Part shown: positions 34,508 to 42,178 of the stretch, piece by piece
How the letters are laid out: each line of letters opens with the position of its first letter
Position numbering within the stretch: position 1 is the first letter of the stretch
Assembly (NCBI RefSeq): GCF_900142025.1
Contig: NZ_FQZM01000016.1
Coordinates: 17,301 to 81,300, forward strand
DNA length: 64,000 nt
Source: Desulfofundulus thermosubterraneus DSM 16057
GTDB taxonomy: Bacteria; Bacillota; Desulfotomaculia; Desulfotomaculales; Desulfovirgulaceae
Reading direction: 5' to 3'
The notes under the pieces: model-generated
Seen by the model: the letters and a program-made list of their open reading frames with translations, nothing else
Database searches by the model: none
What the model was told of the DNA's origin: nothing
Made by a program: the position numbers and the translations under genes

Positions 34508-36367
34508 TTATCCGGATACACCCTCTGCCCGGTCCAGCAATTCCGGTTCGATCTCCAGGGTGGGGCAGAGGCCGCAGCCGGGGCACTTGCCGGTACGGCA
34601 GTCGGGCGTAACCTTCCCCTCCATGGCCCTCTTGTGTTCCAGGACCAGGTACTTCCTGCTCACACCGGCATCAATGTGATCCCACGGCAAAAGATCATCG
34701 TAGGCATAACGCCGGTAGGCATACCAGGTAGGGTCCAAACCGGCGACACGAAATGCTTCCTGCCACCTGGCAAAGTCAAAGCATTCGGACCAACCGTCAA
34801 ACCGGCAGCCCAGCCGCCAGGCCTCTTCCAGCACCCGGCCCAGGCGCCGGTCTCCCCGGGCCAGAACTGCCTCCAGGAAGCTGGCTTCCACCTCATGCCA
34901 GTGGAAGACCAGCCCCTTTTCCTTTAACAGTCCCCGCAAAAGTGCTTGCCGGCGGTACAGCTCCTCCATTTCCACCTGGGGCTCCCACTGGAAGGGCGTA
35001 TGGGACTTGGGCACAAAGGAAGAGGCACTGACCGTAACCCTGAGCCTGTTCCTGGGTACACCCAGTTCCCTTCCCCGGGCCAGCACCCGCCGGGCCAGTT
35101 CGGCGATGCCCCGCAGGTCCTCTTCGGTTTCCGCAGGCAAGCCGATCATGAAGTAAAGCTTGATGGCCTGCCAGCCGGCAGCAAAGGCGGCCGAAACCGC
35201 CTCCATGAGGTTTTCTTCTGTCACGCCCTTATTGATCACATCCCGCAGGCGCTGGGTGCCGGCCTCGGGGGCAAAGGTAAGGCTGGCCCGGCGTACCCGC
35301 TGTACTTCCCGGGCCAGGGCTACCGAAAAGGCATCCACCCGTAGTGAGGGCAGGGATACACTTACCCCCATATCCCCCAATTGATCAAGCAAAGAGCGTA
35401 CTACTTCCTGAACCCGGGAGTAGTCGGCCGTGCTCAGGGATACCAGGGAGATCTCGTCGTACCCCGTGTGTTTGACAATTTTACTGGCCTGGCGCAACAG
35501 GGTAGCCGGGCTTTTTTCCCGTACGGGCCGGTAAATTACCCCGGCCTGGCAAAAGCGACAACCCCGGGTACACCCTCTCTGCACCTCCAGCATACCCCGG
35601 TCATGGACCACACCCAGGTAAGGAACCAGCGGTTTCACAGGAAAGGAAACCTGGTCAAAGTTGCGGATGACCCGTTTGGTTACCTTTGGCGGCACGCCGC
35701 CGGCAATGGGCTCTATGGCGGAAATTGTTCCGTCGGGATGATACTCCACCCGGTACAGGGAAGGAACGTAAATGCCGGGTATTTCCGCCGCCCGGCGCAA
35801 AAAATGCCGGCGGCCGGCCCGGTGCCCACCCAGCTCCAGGTACAGGTCCAGCAGTTCGTGAAAAACTTCTTCCCCCTCACCAATGACGAAAAGGTCAATA
35901 AAACTGGCCAGGGGCTCGGGATTAAAGGCACATGGCCCCCCGGCAATCACCAGGGGATGTTCCGGACCCCGCTGGTCGCTGCACAAAGGAATACCCGCAA
36001 GGTCCAGCATATTCAAGATATTGGTAAAAGTCATTTCATATTGCAGGGTAAAGGCCAGGATATCAAAATCCCTTACGGGCCGGTGGGACTCCAGGGTAAA
36101 GAGAGGTATGCCCCGGCGGCGCATCTCCCGCTCCATATCCACCCAGGGAGCGAAGGTGCGCTCCATGAGCGCGTCCTCCCGGCTGTTCACCACATGATAA
36201 AGGATCTGCAGGCCCAGGTGGGACATGCCCACCTCGTAAACATCGGGAAAGGCAAAGGCCACCTTTACGGCAGTTTTGCCCCAGTCCTTGTATATGGTAT
36301 TCCATTCACCGCCCACATAGCGCGCCGGTTTTTGTACCCGGTGCAGCACCTGTTCCAGCTCGAACAT
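34508..36367 (-). CDS. TIGR03960-type B12-binding radical SAM protein
   Basis: A 619-residue protein: an N-terminal cobalamin-binding-like domain (AFAFPDVYEVGMSHLGLQIL), radical SAM motif CTRGCRFCQ at about residue 270, the barrel to about 480, and a C-terminal region ending in four cysteines (CRTGKCPGCGLC). This family is present in most clostridia beside DUF2344 and rng, and its substrate is not established; a tRNA- or rRNA-modifying role has been suggested from context only. Start ATG 36367 has AGGAGG upstream. Confidence 0.88.
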   Translation of the reverse strand: MFELEQVLHRVQKPARYVGGEWNTIYKDWGKTAVKVAFAFPDVYEVGMSHLGLQILYHVVNSREDALMERTFAPWVDMEREMRRRGIPLFTLESHRPVRDFDILAFTLQYEMTFTNILNMLDLAGIPLCSDQRGPEHPLVIAGGPCAFNPEPLASFIDLFVIGEGEEVFHELLDLYLELGGHRAGRRHFLRRAAEIPGIYVPSLYRVEYHPDGTISAIEPIAGGVPPKVTKRVIRNFDQVSFPVKPLVPYLGVVHDRGMLEVQRGCTRGCRFCQAGVIYRPVREKSPATLLRQASKIVKHTGYDEISLVSLSTADYSRVQEVVRSLLDQLGDMGVSVSLPSLRVDAFSVALAREVQRVRRASLTFAPEAGTQRLRDVINKGVTEENLMEAVSAAFAAGWQAIKLYFMIGLPAETEEDLRGIAELARRVLARGRELGVPRNRLRVTVSASSFVPKSHTPFQWEPQVEMEELYRRQALLRGLLKEKGLVFHWHEVEASFLEAVLARGDRRLGRVLEEAWRLGCRFDGWSECFDFARWQEAFRVAGLDPTWYAYRRYAYDDLLPWDHIDAGVSRKYLVLEHKRAMEGKVTPDCRTGKCPGCGLCPTLEIEPELLDRAEGVSG

Positions 36368-36446
36368 AAGCTCCTCCTGTTAATATTATTGCCCGGGAAG
36401 GCACACCTTAAAATTATTTTACCTGCTTAACCAAAAGTTGTAAACA

Positions 36447-37328
36447 TTAAAGCGGGTGCAAAGGTAGGCGGCCCACGGGCAAGTCCACCCCGTGGCTCAA
36501 CAAACCATCAATAATTTGAGCTTCGGTAAGAAAACCTTTATACTGCCACTGACGGTCAAGAACCAGCACCAGGTGAAACTTCTGGGGTAGAAAGGGTTTG
36601 ACAATCTTGCCCAGGGGGACGTCTTCCAGGGCAATCAGCGATTGCACGGGAAGCACCCCGGCCCTCAGGATCTCCCCCTTTTTACCGGCCAGTTGACCCA
36701 TGAACAGGTAGGGGGCCATACCCCGCTCCCGGGTGGCGGCAAAAAACAAAAACAGCCCCGTAAACAAAATATCTAAACCCGTAAAGCCAAGGAACAACCC
36801 GAAGGATCCCAGCAGGACCACAGCCACAGCAAAGACCTGCCCCAGGGTGGCCGCCCGGTAAGTGGCCTCCTTTATGCTCATCCGGCCGGCCAGGCTGGCC
36901 CGGTAAACCCGGCCGCCGTCAAGGGGCAGGGCGGGCAGGAGATTGAAGGCGGCGATGAGCAAGTTGCACTGGAGAAAAAAAGGCCCCAGTTCGTCATGCC
37001 ATAAACCGTAGTTCTTCATGGCCAGGCCCAGAAGGAGCATAATCACATTGCATAACGGTCCGGCCGCGGCCACATAAACTTCTTTGACGGGATCCAGAAC
37101 CAGTTCGCTGCCCATGCGGGTGACCCCGCCGAAGGGCAACAGTTCCACTTCGTTTACCGGCACGCCCAGATACCGGGCGCAGGCCACATGGGCAAGCTCA
37201 TGAAGTAGCACTACGGCAAAAGCCACCAGCCCCTTGCCCAGGATGCCGGCCACAAAGAAGAGGCCCAAAAGGGCCAGGAAAAAGGTATTCAGGTATAAAT
37301 CCACCCCCATGATTCGCCCCAGGCGCAT
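36447..37328 (-). CDS. spoIVFB: Stage IV sporulation intramembrane protease SpoIVFB (site-2 protease)
   Basis: A 293-residue membrane metalloprotease. HELAH (His43-Glu44-His47) and the distant aspartate in NLLPALPLDGGR form the zinc site inside the membrane spans. After about residue 210 the chain carries a CBS-like cytoplasmic domain, as in Bacillus SpoIVFB, which senses ATP. It cleaves pro-sigma-K in the mother cell. ATG 37328 follows GAGGTGG; a start at 37337 is possible but places the ribosome site inside the gene. It lies ten bases after spoIVFA, its membrane partner. Confidence 0.93.
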   Translation of the reverse strand: MRLGRIMGVDLYLNTFFLALLGLFFVAGILGKGLVAFAVVLLHELAHVACARYLGVPVNEVELLPFGGVTRMGSELVLDPVKEVYVAAAGPLCNVIMLLLGLAMKNYGLWHDELGPFFLQCNLLIAAFNLLPALPLDGGRVYRASLAGRMSIKEATYRAATLGQVFAVAVVLLGSFGLFLGFTGLDILFTGLFLFFAATRERGMAPYLFMGQLAGKKGEILRAGVLPVQSLIALEDVPLGKIVKPFLPQKFHLVLVLDRQWQYKGFLTEAQIIDGLLSHGVDLPVGRLPLHPL

Positions 37329-37338
37329 GGAAACCACC

Positions 37339-38076
37339 TCAAAACTGCAACTTCATCAGGGGATCGATCAACCTTCCCTTTTCCCGCACTTCAAAATGCA
37401 AACCACCGCCGGCCACATCGCCTTTATCCCCCACTTCAGCCAGTTTTTGGCCCGCGGCCACCTGCTGCCCGGAGGTCACGGCGATCCCGGTCAACCCGGC
37501 GTATAAAGTATAATCCCCCTCCCCGTGATCCAGGAGCACAAACCGGCCCAGGGAAGGATCCTCTCCCACCCTGGCCACCCGGCCATCCCGGGCCGCTTTC
37601 ACGGGCGTACCCGCTGGGACTGCAATATCAATACCTGCATGGAAACGTTCCAGATCGTCCAGGGGATCCCGCACCCACCCAAAACCCCGTACCACCTTGC
37701 CCGACACGGGGATTTGGAAACGCCCATCTTCACCGGCGGGACCCAGGGTCTGGCGGGTGCCCGGAGGTATATCTTCGGGGAAAGGTTGGTCCACGTTAAC
37801 CATTTGCAGGGCCAGCTGTACCACCTTTTGTACCGCGGGCTGGTAGTTCCACTCGGTGGTCAAAAGGTAGCGCAGGCCTTCCCGCACCTGTTCCCCTCCC
37901 GGATAGGGAAGTTCCCGGACCAGGAGCAAAATGGCAAAGATAATCATGGCCACCATACCCCGCCAGAACCAGCTGTTACCCCGGCTGCCCCTGGAAGGGG
38001 AATACCGGTATGGCCAGTCTTCGGTGCGTGGATATTCAGAGATGGGGTATTTTCTTTTACGCCTGTTCCAAAGCAA
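37339..38076 (-). CDS. spoIVFA: Stage IV sporulation protein SpoIVFA (LytM/M23 domain)
   Basis: A 245-residue protein with one membrane span (about 40-58) and a C-terminal M23/LytM domain (about 120-245). The HAGIDIAV metal motif is kept, but the H-x-H of active peptidases is G-L-H (GGGLHFEV), so the enzyme is probably inactive, as expected for SpoIVFA, which holds SpoIVFB in an inhibited complex until the forespore signal. Pairing with spoIVFB supports the name. Confidence 0.87.
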   Translation of the reverse strand: MLWNRRKRKYPISEYPRTEDWPYRYSPSRGSRGNSWFWRGMVAMIIFAILLLVRELPYPGGEQVREGLRYLLTTEWNYQPAVQKVVQLALQMVNVDQPFPEDIPPGTRQTLGPAGEDGRFQIPVSGKVVRGFGWVRDPLDDLERFHAGIDIAVPAGTPVKAARDGRVARVGEDPSLGRFVLLDHGEGDYTLYAGLTGIAVTSGQQVAAGQKLAEVGDKGDVAGGGLHFEVREKGRLIDPLMKLQF

Positions 38077-38141
38077 GATTCATCCCCCCCGCTAGAAAAA
38101 AATATATTGGAGAGGGGGGACAAATATGACAAGCCCTGGTC

Positions 38142-38822
38142 TTAATTTGCCACGACATCCTTCTGGTCCACCCGGCGGTGAAGCACAAAATTTACCGTAT
38201 CCTGGAGCATCAGGACGGCGATTTCTTCCCGGGGCTCATAATGGGACGCCTGAACCCGCACCCGGTAGGTACCGGCATCAATTCCTTCAAAGGCATAACT
38301 GCCGTCGGCAGCGGTAGTGGTTTCGTAAAGCACCTCTTCCTGCTCCATGTCCAGCACCTGGACCTTTGCCCCAGCTACAGGCTGTCCCGTGGCAAAGGCC
38401 GTCACCCTCCCATTTAAGCTGACCGGGGAAAGATATTCAACCTCAATGTCCAGCCGGCCAATGACACTGATGCGTCCCGGACGCATGGTAGTTTTCTCTA
38501 TCCCCACTTCATGGCGAATGGAAAGGATGTCCCGGGAATGGGCCAGCGGCCTCAACCGGATAAAGGTGGTGGTGTCGACCAGACTGCTGAAACAATGGAG
38601 GCCCTGGCCATTTTGACCAGGGAGATCAGTAGCGGGAGGAGCTACGGCAAAAAGTTTGATAGTCGCCTGCACCTGCAGGACGTTGTTTTCCAACACACGG
38701 TGGGTTAATGATTCCACCCGGGGGAATATCCTCACCCCGGCTATGGCAGGGTGAACCGTAACCGAGCCGTACCAGTTTATGCGTTTTTTTGTTATTTGAC
38801 GCACGGCGCTGCCCTTGACCAA
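38142..38822 (-). CDS. Protein with C-terminal carboxypeptidase-regulatory-like domain
   Basis: About 226 residues. The N-terminal half (to about 140) has repeated beta-strand patterns (VLQVQATIKLFAV) reminiscent of DUF3794/SPOCS-type spore proteins, though I am not certain. The C-terminal 90 residues are a carboxypeptidase-regulatory-like beta sandwich (LNGRVTAFATGQPVAGAKVQ, DGSYAFEGIDAGTYRVRV). No signal peptide is seen. TTG 38822 is chosen because GGGAGG precedes it by eight bases; a TTG at 38840 is also open. It lies between rodA and spoIVFA, which suggests a spore or envelope role. Confidence 0.65.
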   Translation of the reverse strand: MVKGSAVRQITKKRINWYGSVTVHPAIAGVRIFPRVESLTHRVLENNVLQVQATIKLFAVAPPATDLPGQNGQGLHCFSSLVDTTTFIRLRPLAHSRDILSIRHEVGIEKTTMRPGRISVIGRLDIEVEYLSPVSLNGRVTAFATGQPVAGAKVQVLDMEQEEVLYETTTAADGSYAFEGIDAGTYRVRVQASHYEPREEIAVLMLQDTVNFVLHRRVDQKDVVAN

Positions 38823-38880
38823 CAGCATAACCTCCCGCAAAGCAAATTGTTACTTGTATTTTTCCCCGCAGGACACCACC

Positions 38881-40209
38881 CTAAAAAAGGATTTTCTTGC
38901 GTCTCATGTAGACGTTCAGCAAAAGCCCAAGCGCCGCCAGGTTCATGATCATGTTGCTGCCGCCGTAACTGAAAAGGGGCAACGGGATACCCGTCACCGG
39001 CATAATCCCGGCCGTCATGCCAATATTGACAAAGATATGAAAAGCAAACATACAAACCACTCCCCCGGCCAGCAGCGTCCCCTGCAGATCTCTGGCCTGG
39101 GAAGCAATTTTTAACCCCCGGTATAAGAGGACCAGGTACAGGCCCAGGAGCACCACCGCTCCCATGAACCCGAACTCCTCGCCTACAACCGAGAAAATAA
39201 AGTCGGTATGGCGGATGGGCAGAAAGGTGAGGTGACTCTGGGTACCGCCCAGCAACCCCTTGCCCAGGAACCCTCCGGAGCCAATGGCAATGAGCGACTG
39301 CCACACGTGGTAACCCGCCCCCAGCAAATCGCTCTGGGGGTCCAGAAAAACGGTCAGCCGGGTCACCTGGTATTCTTTGAGGGTGTGCCGGTGGAAGGAC
39401 TCATGCCGGCGGTGGGCTTCCCGGTAATCCCTCTCCACCTGTTGATATTTCCTTTGCAGCTCCTGCCTGGCCGTTTCGGAAACGGCCGCCTTTTTCTGCT
39501 GTTCCAGGACCAGCAGCTGTTTTTCCAGGTCAACGTCGGCGTTATGCAGGTACATATGCAGGACAAACAGGCCAACCATCAGGGCCAGGCCAGCGCCGAT
39601 CAGGGCCAGGAGCAACCCCGGCCTGGCCCCGGCCAAAAAGAGCATGCCGAACATGATGGCCACAAACACCAGGGAAGTACCCAGGTCCGGCTGCTTCAGA
39701 ATTAAAAGGGTGGGTATCCCCACGTACACAAAACAGGGCAGGAGGTCCCGCAGGCGGTTCAAGCGGCCTTCCCGGGCGGACAGGAAACTGGCGAAGGTGA
39801 TGATCATGATCAGCTTGGAAAACTCGGAAGGCTGAAAATTAAAGGGGCCAATATAAATCCAGCGCTGCGCACCCAGAGCTTCCCGTCCCAAAAAGATTAC
39901 CGCAATTAGCATGACCAGGTTGAGTATATAAAGCTCCCGGGCGTGCTTGCAAAGATCTTCGTAAGGTATATACATGATTGCCGCCATGACCCACAAACCG
40001 ACAAAAATCCAGGCCAGCTGCCTGACAACGTAGGCATAGTCCAGATGCAGGAGTTTTACGGCAAAAAAAAGATTCTTTAACCGGCTGAATGATTCATCGG
40101 TAAATTCCAGGGTGGCGCTGCCGATGGCCACTAAACTAAAGAGAACCACCATGCCGGCGGCCAGGAGGAGGACATGATCAAGGCTGCGTGTAAACCGCTT
40201 ACCAACCAA
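38881..40209 (-). CDS. rodA: Peptidoglycan glycosyltransferase RodA (SEDS family) with a coiled-coil insertion
   Basis: A 442-residue SEDS membrane protein that polymerises lipid II during elongation together with PBP2 (mrdA, in the same cluster). SEDS motifs seen: GAQRWIYIGPFNFQPSEFSKL, ILKQPDLGTSLVF, and the C-terminal GIPLPLFSYGGSNM. It is longer than the usual 370-400 residues because of an insertion of about 70 charged residues (near 225-295, EKQLLVLEQQKKAAVSETAR onward) that should form a coiled coil in the large loop before VTRLTVFLDP. The gene order mreBCD-mrdA-min-rodA fits an elongasome block. Confidence 0.92.
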   Translation of the reverse strand: MVGKRFTRSLDHVLLLAAGMVVLFSLVAIGSATLEFTDESFSRLKNLFFAVKLLHLDYAYVVRQLAWIFVGLWVMAAIMYIPYEDLCKHARELYILNLVMLIAVIFLGREALGAQRWIYIGPFNFQPSEFSKLIMIITFASFLSAREGRLNRLRDLLPCFVYVGIPTLLILKQPDLGTSLVFVAIMFGMLFLAGARPGLLLALIGAGLALMVGLFVLHMYLHNADVDLEKQLLVLEQQKKAAVSETARQELQRKYQQVERDYREAHRRHESFHRHTLKEYQVTRLTVFLDPQSDLLGAGYHVWQSLIAIGSGGFLGKGLLGGTQSHLTFLPIRHTDFIFSVVGEEFGFMGAVVLLGLYLVLLYRGLKIASQARDLQGTLLAGGVVCMFAFHIFVNIGMTAGIMPVTGIPLPLFSYGGSNMIMNLAALGLLLNVYMRRKKILF

Positions 40210-40397
40210 GGAAAATCACCGCTTCTAGTTGATTTCCTGCGAATGTTTAGCAAAACCGCACTCAACCGGGTTCGCTGAACATTTACGATGTTCTAAAACC
40301 ACAGGTTTAATTATATACCACCTCCAGGGACAAAAAAAGCCCCGGGGTAATACCAAATTACCACAGGGTCAGGGTGTGGTGATTATGCGGTTGCCCC

Positions 40398-40691
40398 TTA
40401 AATACCCGATGCCAAGTGCCTCGTCACGCGTTTCATACCCTTTACCGGAATGCTGGCCACCAGGGCCACCTGGGTTTCATTGCTGTCAAGGTTGATCTCC
40501 AGTGCATCCTCGTCAATATCCATGTATTTTTCAATGACCTTGATCAATTCCGTCTTTAAGGTTTGCAAGAGCTGGGGCGAAACACTGGCCCGGTCGTGCA
40601 CCAGCACCAGGCGTAACCTCTCCTTGGCCACATTTTTACTCCCACCGGCTTCCCGCCCAAAAACGCGGTTTAAAAACTCCAGCAAGGCCAA
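40398..40691 (-). CDS. minE: Cell division topological specificity factor MinE
   Basis: A 97-residue MinE. The N-terminal amphipathic segment and MinD-contact helix (ALLEFLNRVFG, AKERLRLVLVHDRA) and the C-terminal dimer domain (VIEKYMDIDEDALEINLD) are all present. It drives MinD off the membrane and sets up pole-to-pole oscillation. It follows minD by 17 bases. A downstream hairpin with arms near 40338 and 40365 is weak. Confidence 0.95.
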   Translation of the reverse strand: MALLEFLNRVFGREAGGSKNVAKERLRLVLVHDRASVSPQLLQTLKTELIKVIEKYMDIDEDALEINLDSNETQVALVASIPVKGMKRVTRHLASGI

Positions 40692-40708
40692 CCCCCCTTC
40701 CCAGTAGA

Positions 40709-41503
40709 TTAGGACAAGCCGATCATCCGCCGTAAAAAGCGAGATACAAAACCGCCTTCGTCCAGATTCATCATCGGTACCGCCTCTCCCTTGATCCGCC
40801 GGACAATATTGCGGTAAGCCTGTCCCGAGCGGGAACGTTCATCCTGGACCACGGGTTCCCCGCGGTTGGTGCTGATCACCACCATCTCGTCTTCCGGCAC
40901 CACCCCCAGAAGATCGATGGCCAGGATGTCGATAATATCCTCAATGCTCATCATATCCCCGTGGCGCACCATGCGCGGGCGAATACGGTTGATAATCAGC
41001 CTGGGGTCCCTCAGTTCGGCCGCTTCCAGAAGACCGATGATCCGGTCCGCATCCCGTACGGCAGCTACTTCGGGGGTAGTCACCACGATGGCCTTGTCCG
41101 CCCCGGCAATGGCATTGCGAAAGCCCTGCTCGATCCCTGCCGGACAGTCAATAATCACGTAGTCGAATTCCTGTTTGAGTTCCTCACACAGGGCCTTCAT
41201 CTGGTCCGGGCTGACCGCCGTTTTATCTTTGGTCTGGGCGGCAGGCAAAAGGAACAGCCCCTCGAAGCGCTTGTCCTTGATCAAAGCCTGCCGCAGGCGG
41301 CAGTGCCCCCCGGTAACATCGGTTATATCGTAAACAATGCGGTTTTCCAGCCCCAGAACCACGTCCAGGTTGCGCAGCCCGATATCGGCATCCACCAGTA
41401 CCACCCTGTGCCCGTGAGTGGCCAGGCCGGCCCCCAGGTTGGCCGTGGTGGTGGTTTTACCAACTCCTCCCTTGCCGGACGTAACTACGATGACCTCACC
41501 CAT
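40709..41503 (-). CDS. minD: Septum site-determining ATPase MinD
   Basis: A 264-residue ATPase with the deviant Walker A KGGVGKTTTTAN near the N-terminus, DADIGLRNLDVVLG (switch I region) and DCPAGIEQGF (switch II), and a C-terminal amphipathic membrane-targeting helix (FVSRFLRRMIGLS). It carries MinC to the membrane. It lies between minC and minE in the usual order. Confidence 0.97.
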   Translation of the reverse strand: MGEVIVVTSGKGGVGKTTTTANLGAGLATHGHRVVLVDADIGLRNLDVVLGLENRIVYDITDVTGGHCRLRQALIKDKRFEGLFLLPAAQTKDKTAVSPDQMKALCEELKQEFDYVIIDCPAGIEQGFRNAIAGADKAIVVTTPEVAAVRDADRIIGLLEAAELRDPRLIINRIRPRMVRHGDMMSIEDIIDILAIDLLGVVPEDEMVVISTNRGEPVVQDERSRSGQAYRNIVRRIKGEAVPMMNLDEGGFVSRFLRRMIGLS

Positions 41504-41536
41504 ATAAGAGCCTCCTCTTCAACAGTTTGCCAATTT

Positions 41537-41941
41537 TCATCCCTGGCGTTCTCCATTAAAAATTTCGATTGTCACTACCCCATTCTTTATCCGGGCCACT
41601 TCAGGCTGTTCGGGTTTTGAGCTCTGCCCATCCGGGGGACGCGTAATGTGACCGGCAATGCGAAGCTGGGTGGGTTCCAGGCGGAAGGCCAGCACCATAG
41701 CCTTTTCATTTCCACCGGCGCCGGCGTGAACTACCCCCCGTACGGCACCCATGACAATGATGTTGCCCGTAGCCACCACCTCCGCCCCCGGGTTGATATC
41801 GCCAATAATGACGATATTGCCGTCGTAATGGACCTTTTGACCGGAACGCAAGGTGCGCTGAATTAAAATCGTGTTATCATCTACCGGTTCACCGGCGAAA
41901 GACAGCCACCGGTGCTGCGGGTTCTCTCTCCCCTTGTCCAA
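41537..41941 (-). CDS. minC: Short MinC containing only the C-terminal domain
   Basis: A 134-residue protein. Residues about 22-110 are the MinC C-terminal beta-helix: TLRSGQKVHYDGNIVIIGDI, GAEVVATGNIIVMGAVRG, VHAGAGG and AFRLEPTQLRIAG. This part dimerises, binds MinD and contacts the FtsZ tail. The N-terminal domain of about 100 residues that antagonises FtsZ assembly in ordinary MinC (about 220 residues) is missing, and the 237 bases upstream contain no frame that could supply it. The start is TTG 41941 with GGGGGGAA upstream. Confidence 0.85.
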   Translation of the reverse strand: MDKGRENPQHRWLSFAGEPVDDNTILIQRTLRSGQKVHYDGNIVIIGDINPGAEVVATGNIIVMGAVRGVVHAGAGGNEKAMVLAFRLEPTQLRIAGHITRPPDGQSSKPEQPEVARIKNGVVTIEIFNGERQG

Positions 41942-42040
41942 GGTGCATTCCCCCCAGTGTTGATTTAAATTCTACAGGGCGCAACCAAATCCTGCTAATA
42001 ATTTCGTTTTTCCTGCCGTTTACTCCAACGATAACAATAA

Positions 42041-42077
42041 AATTGTATCCCAGGACATGTTCCAAATCCTGGGATAC
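42041..42077 (-). terminator. Terminator between mrdA and minC
   Basis: Perfect 11-base stem GTATCCCAGGA/TCCTGGGATAC followed by AATTTTATTG on the minus strand. It would separate the mre-mrdA unit from the min unit. Confidence 0.7.
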
Positions 42078-42178
42078 ACAAGGAGCACCAAATATTCAGT
42101 GAACCCGGCTGGATGCGGTGTCCAGAACTCACTCCATTGCCCCGCTCCGGACGGCACCGCATCCCTGTCATAACAGTT

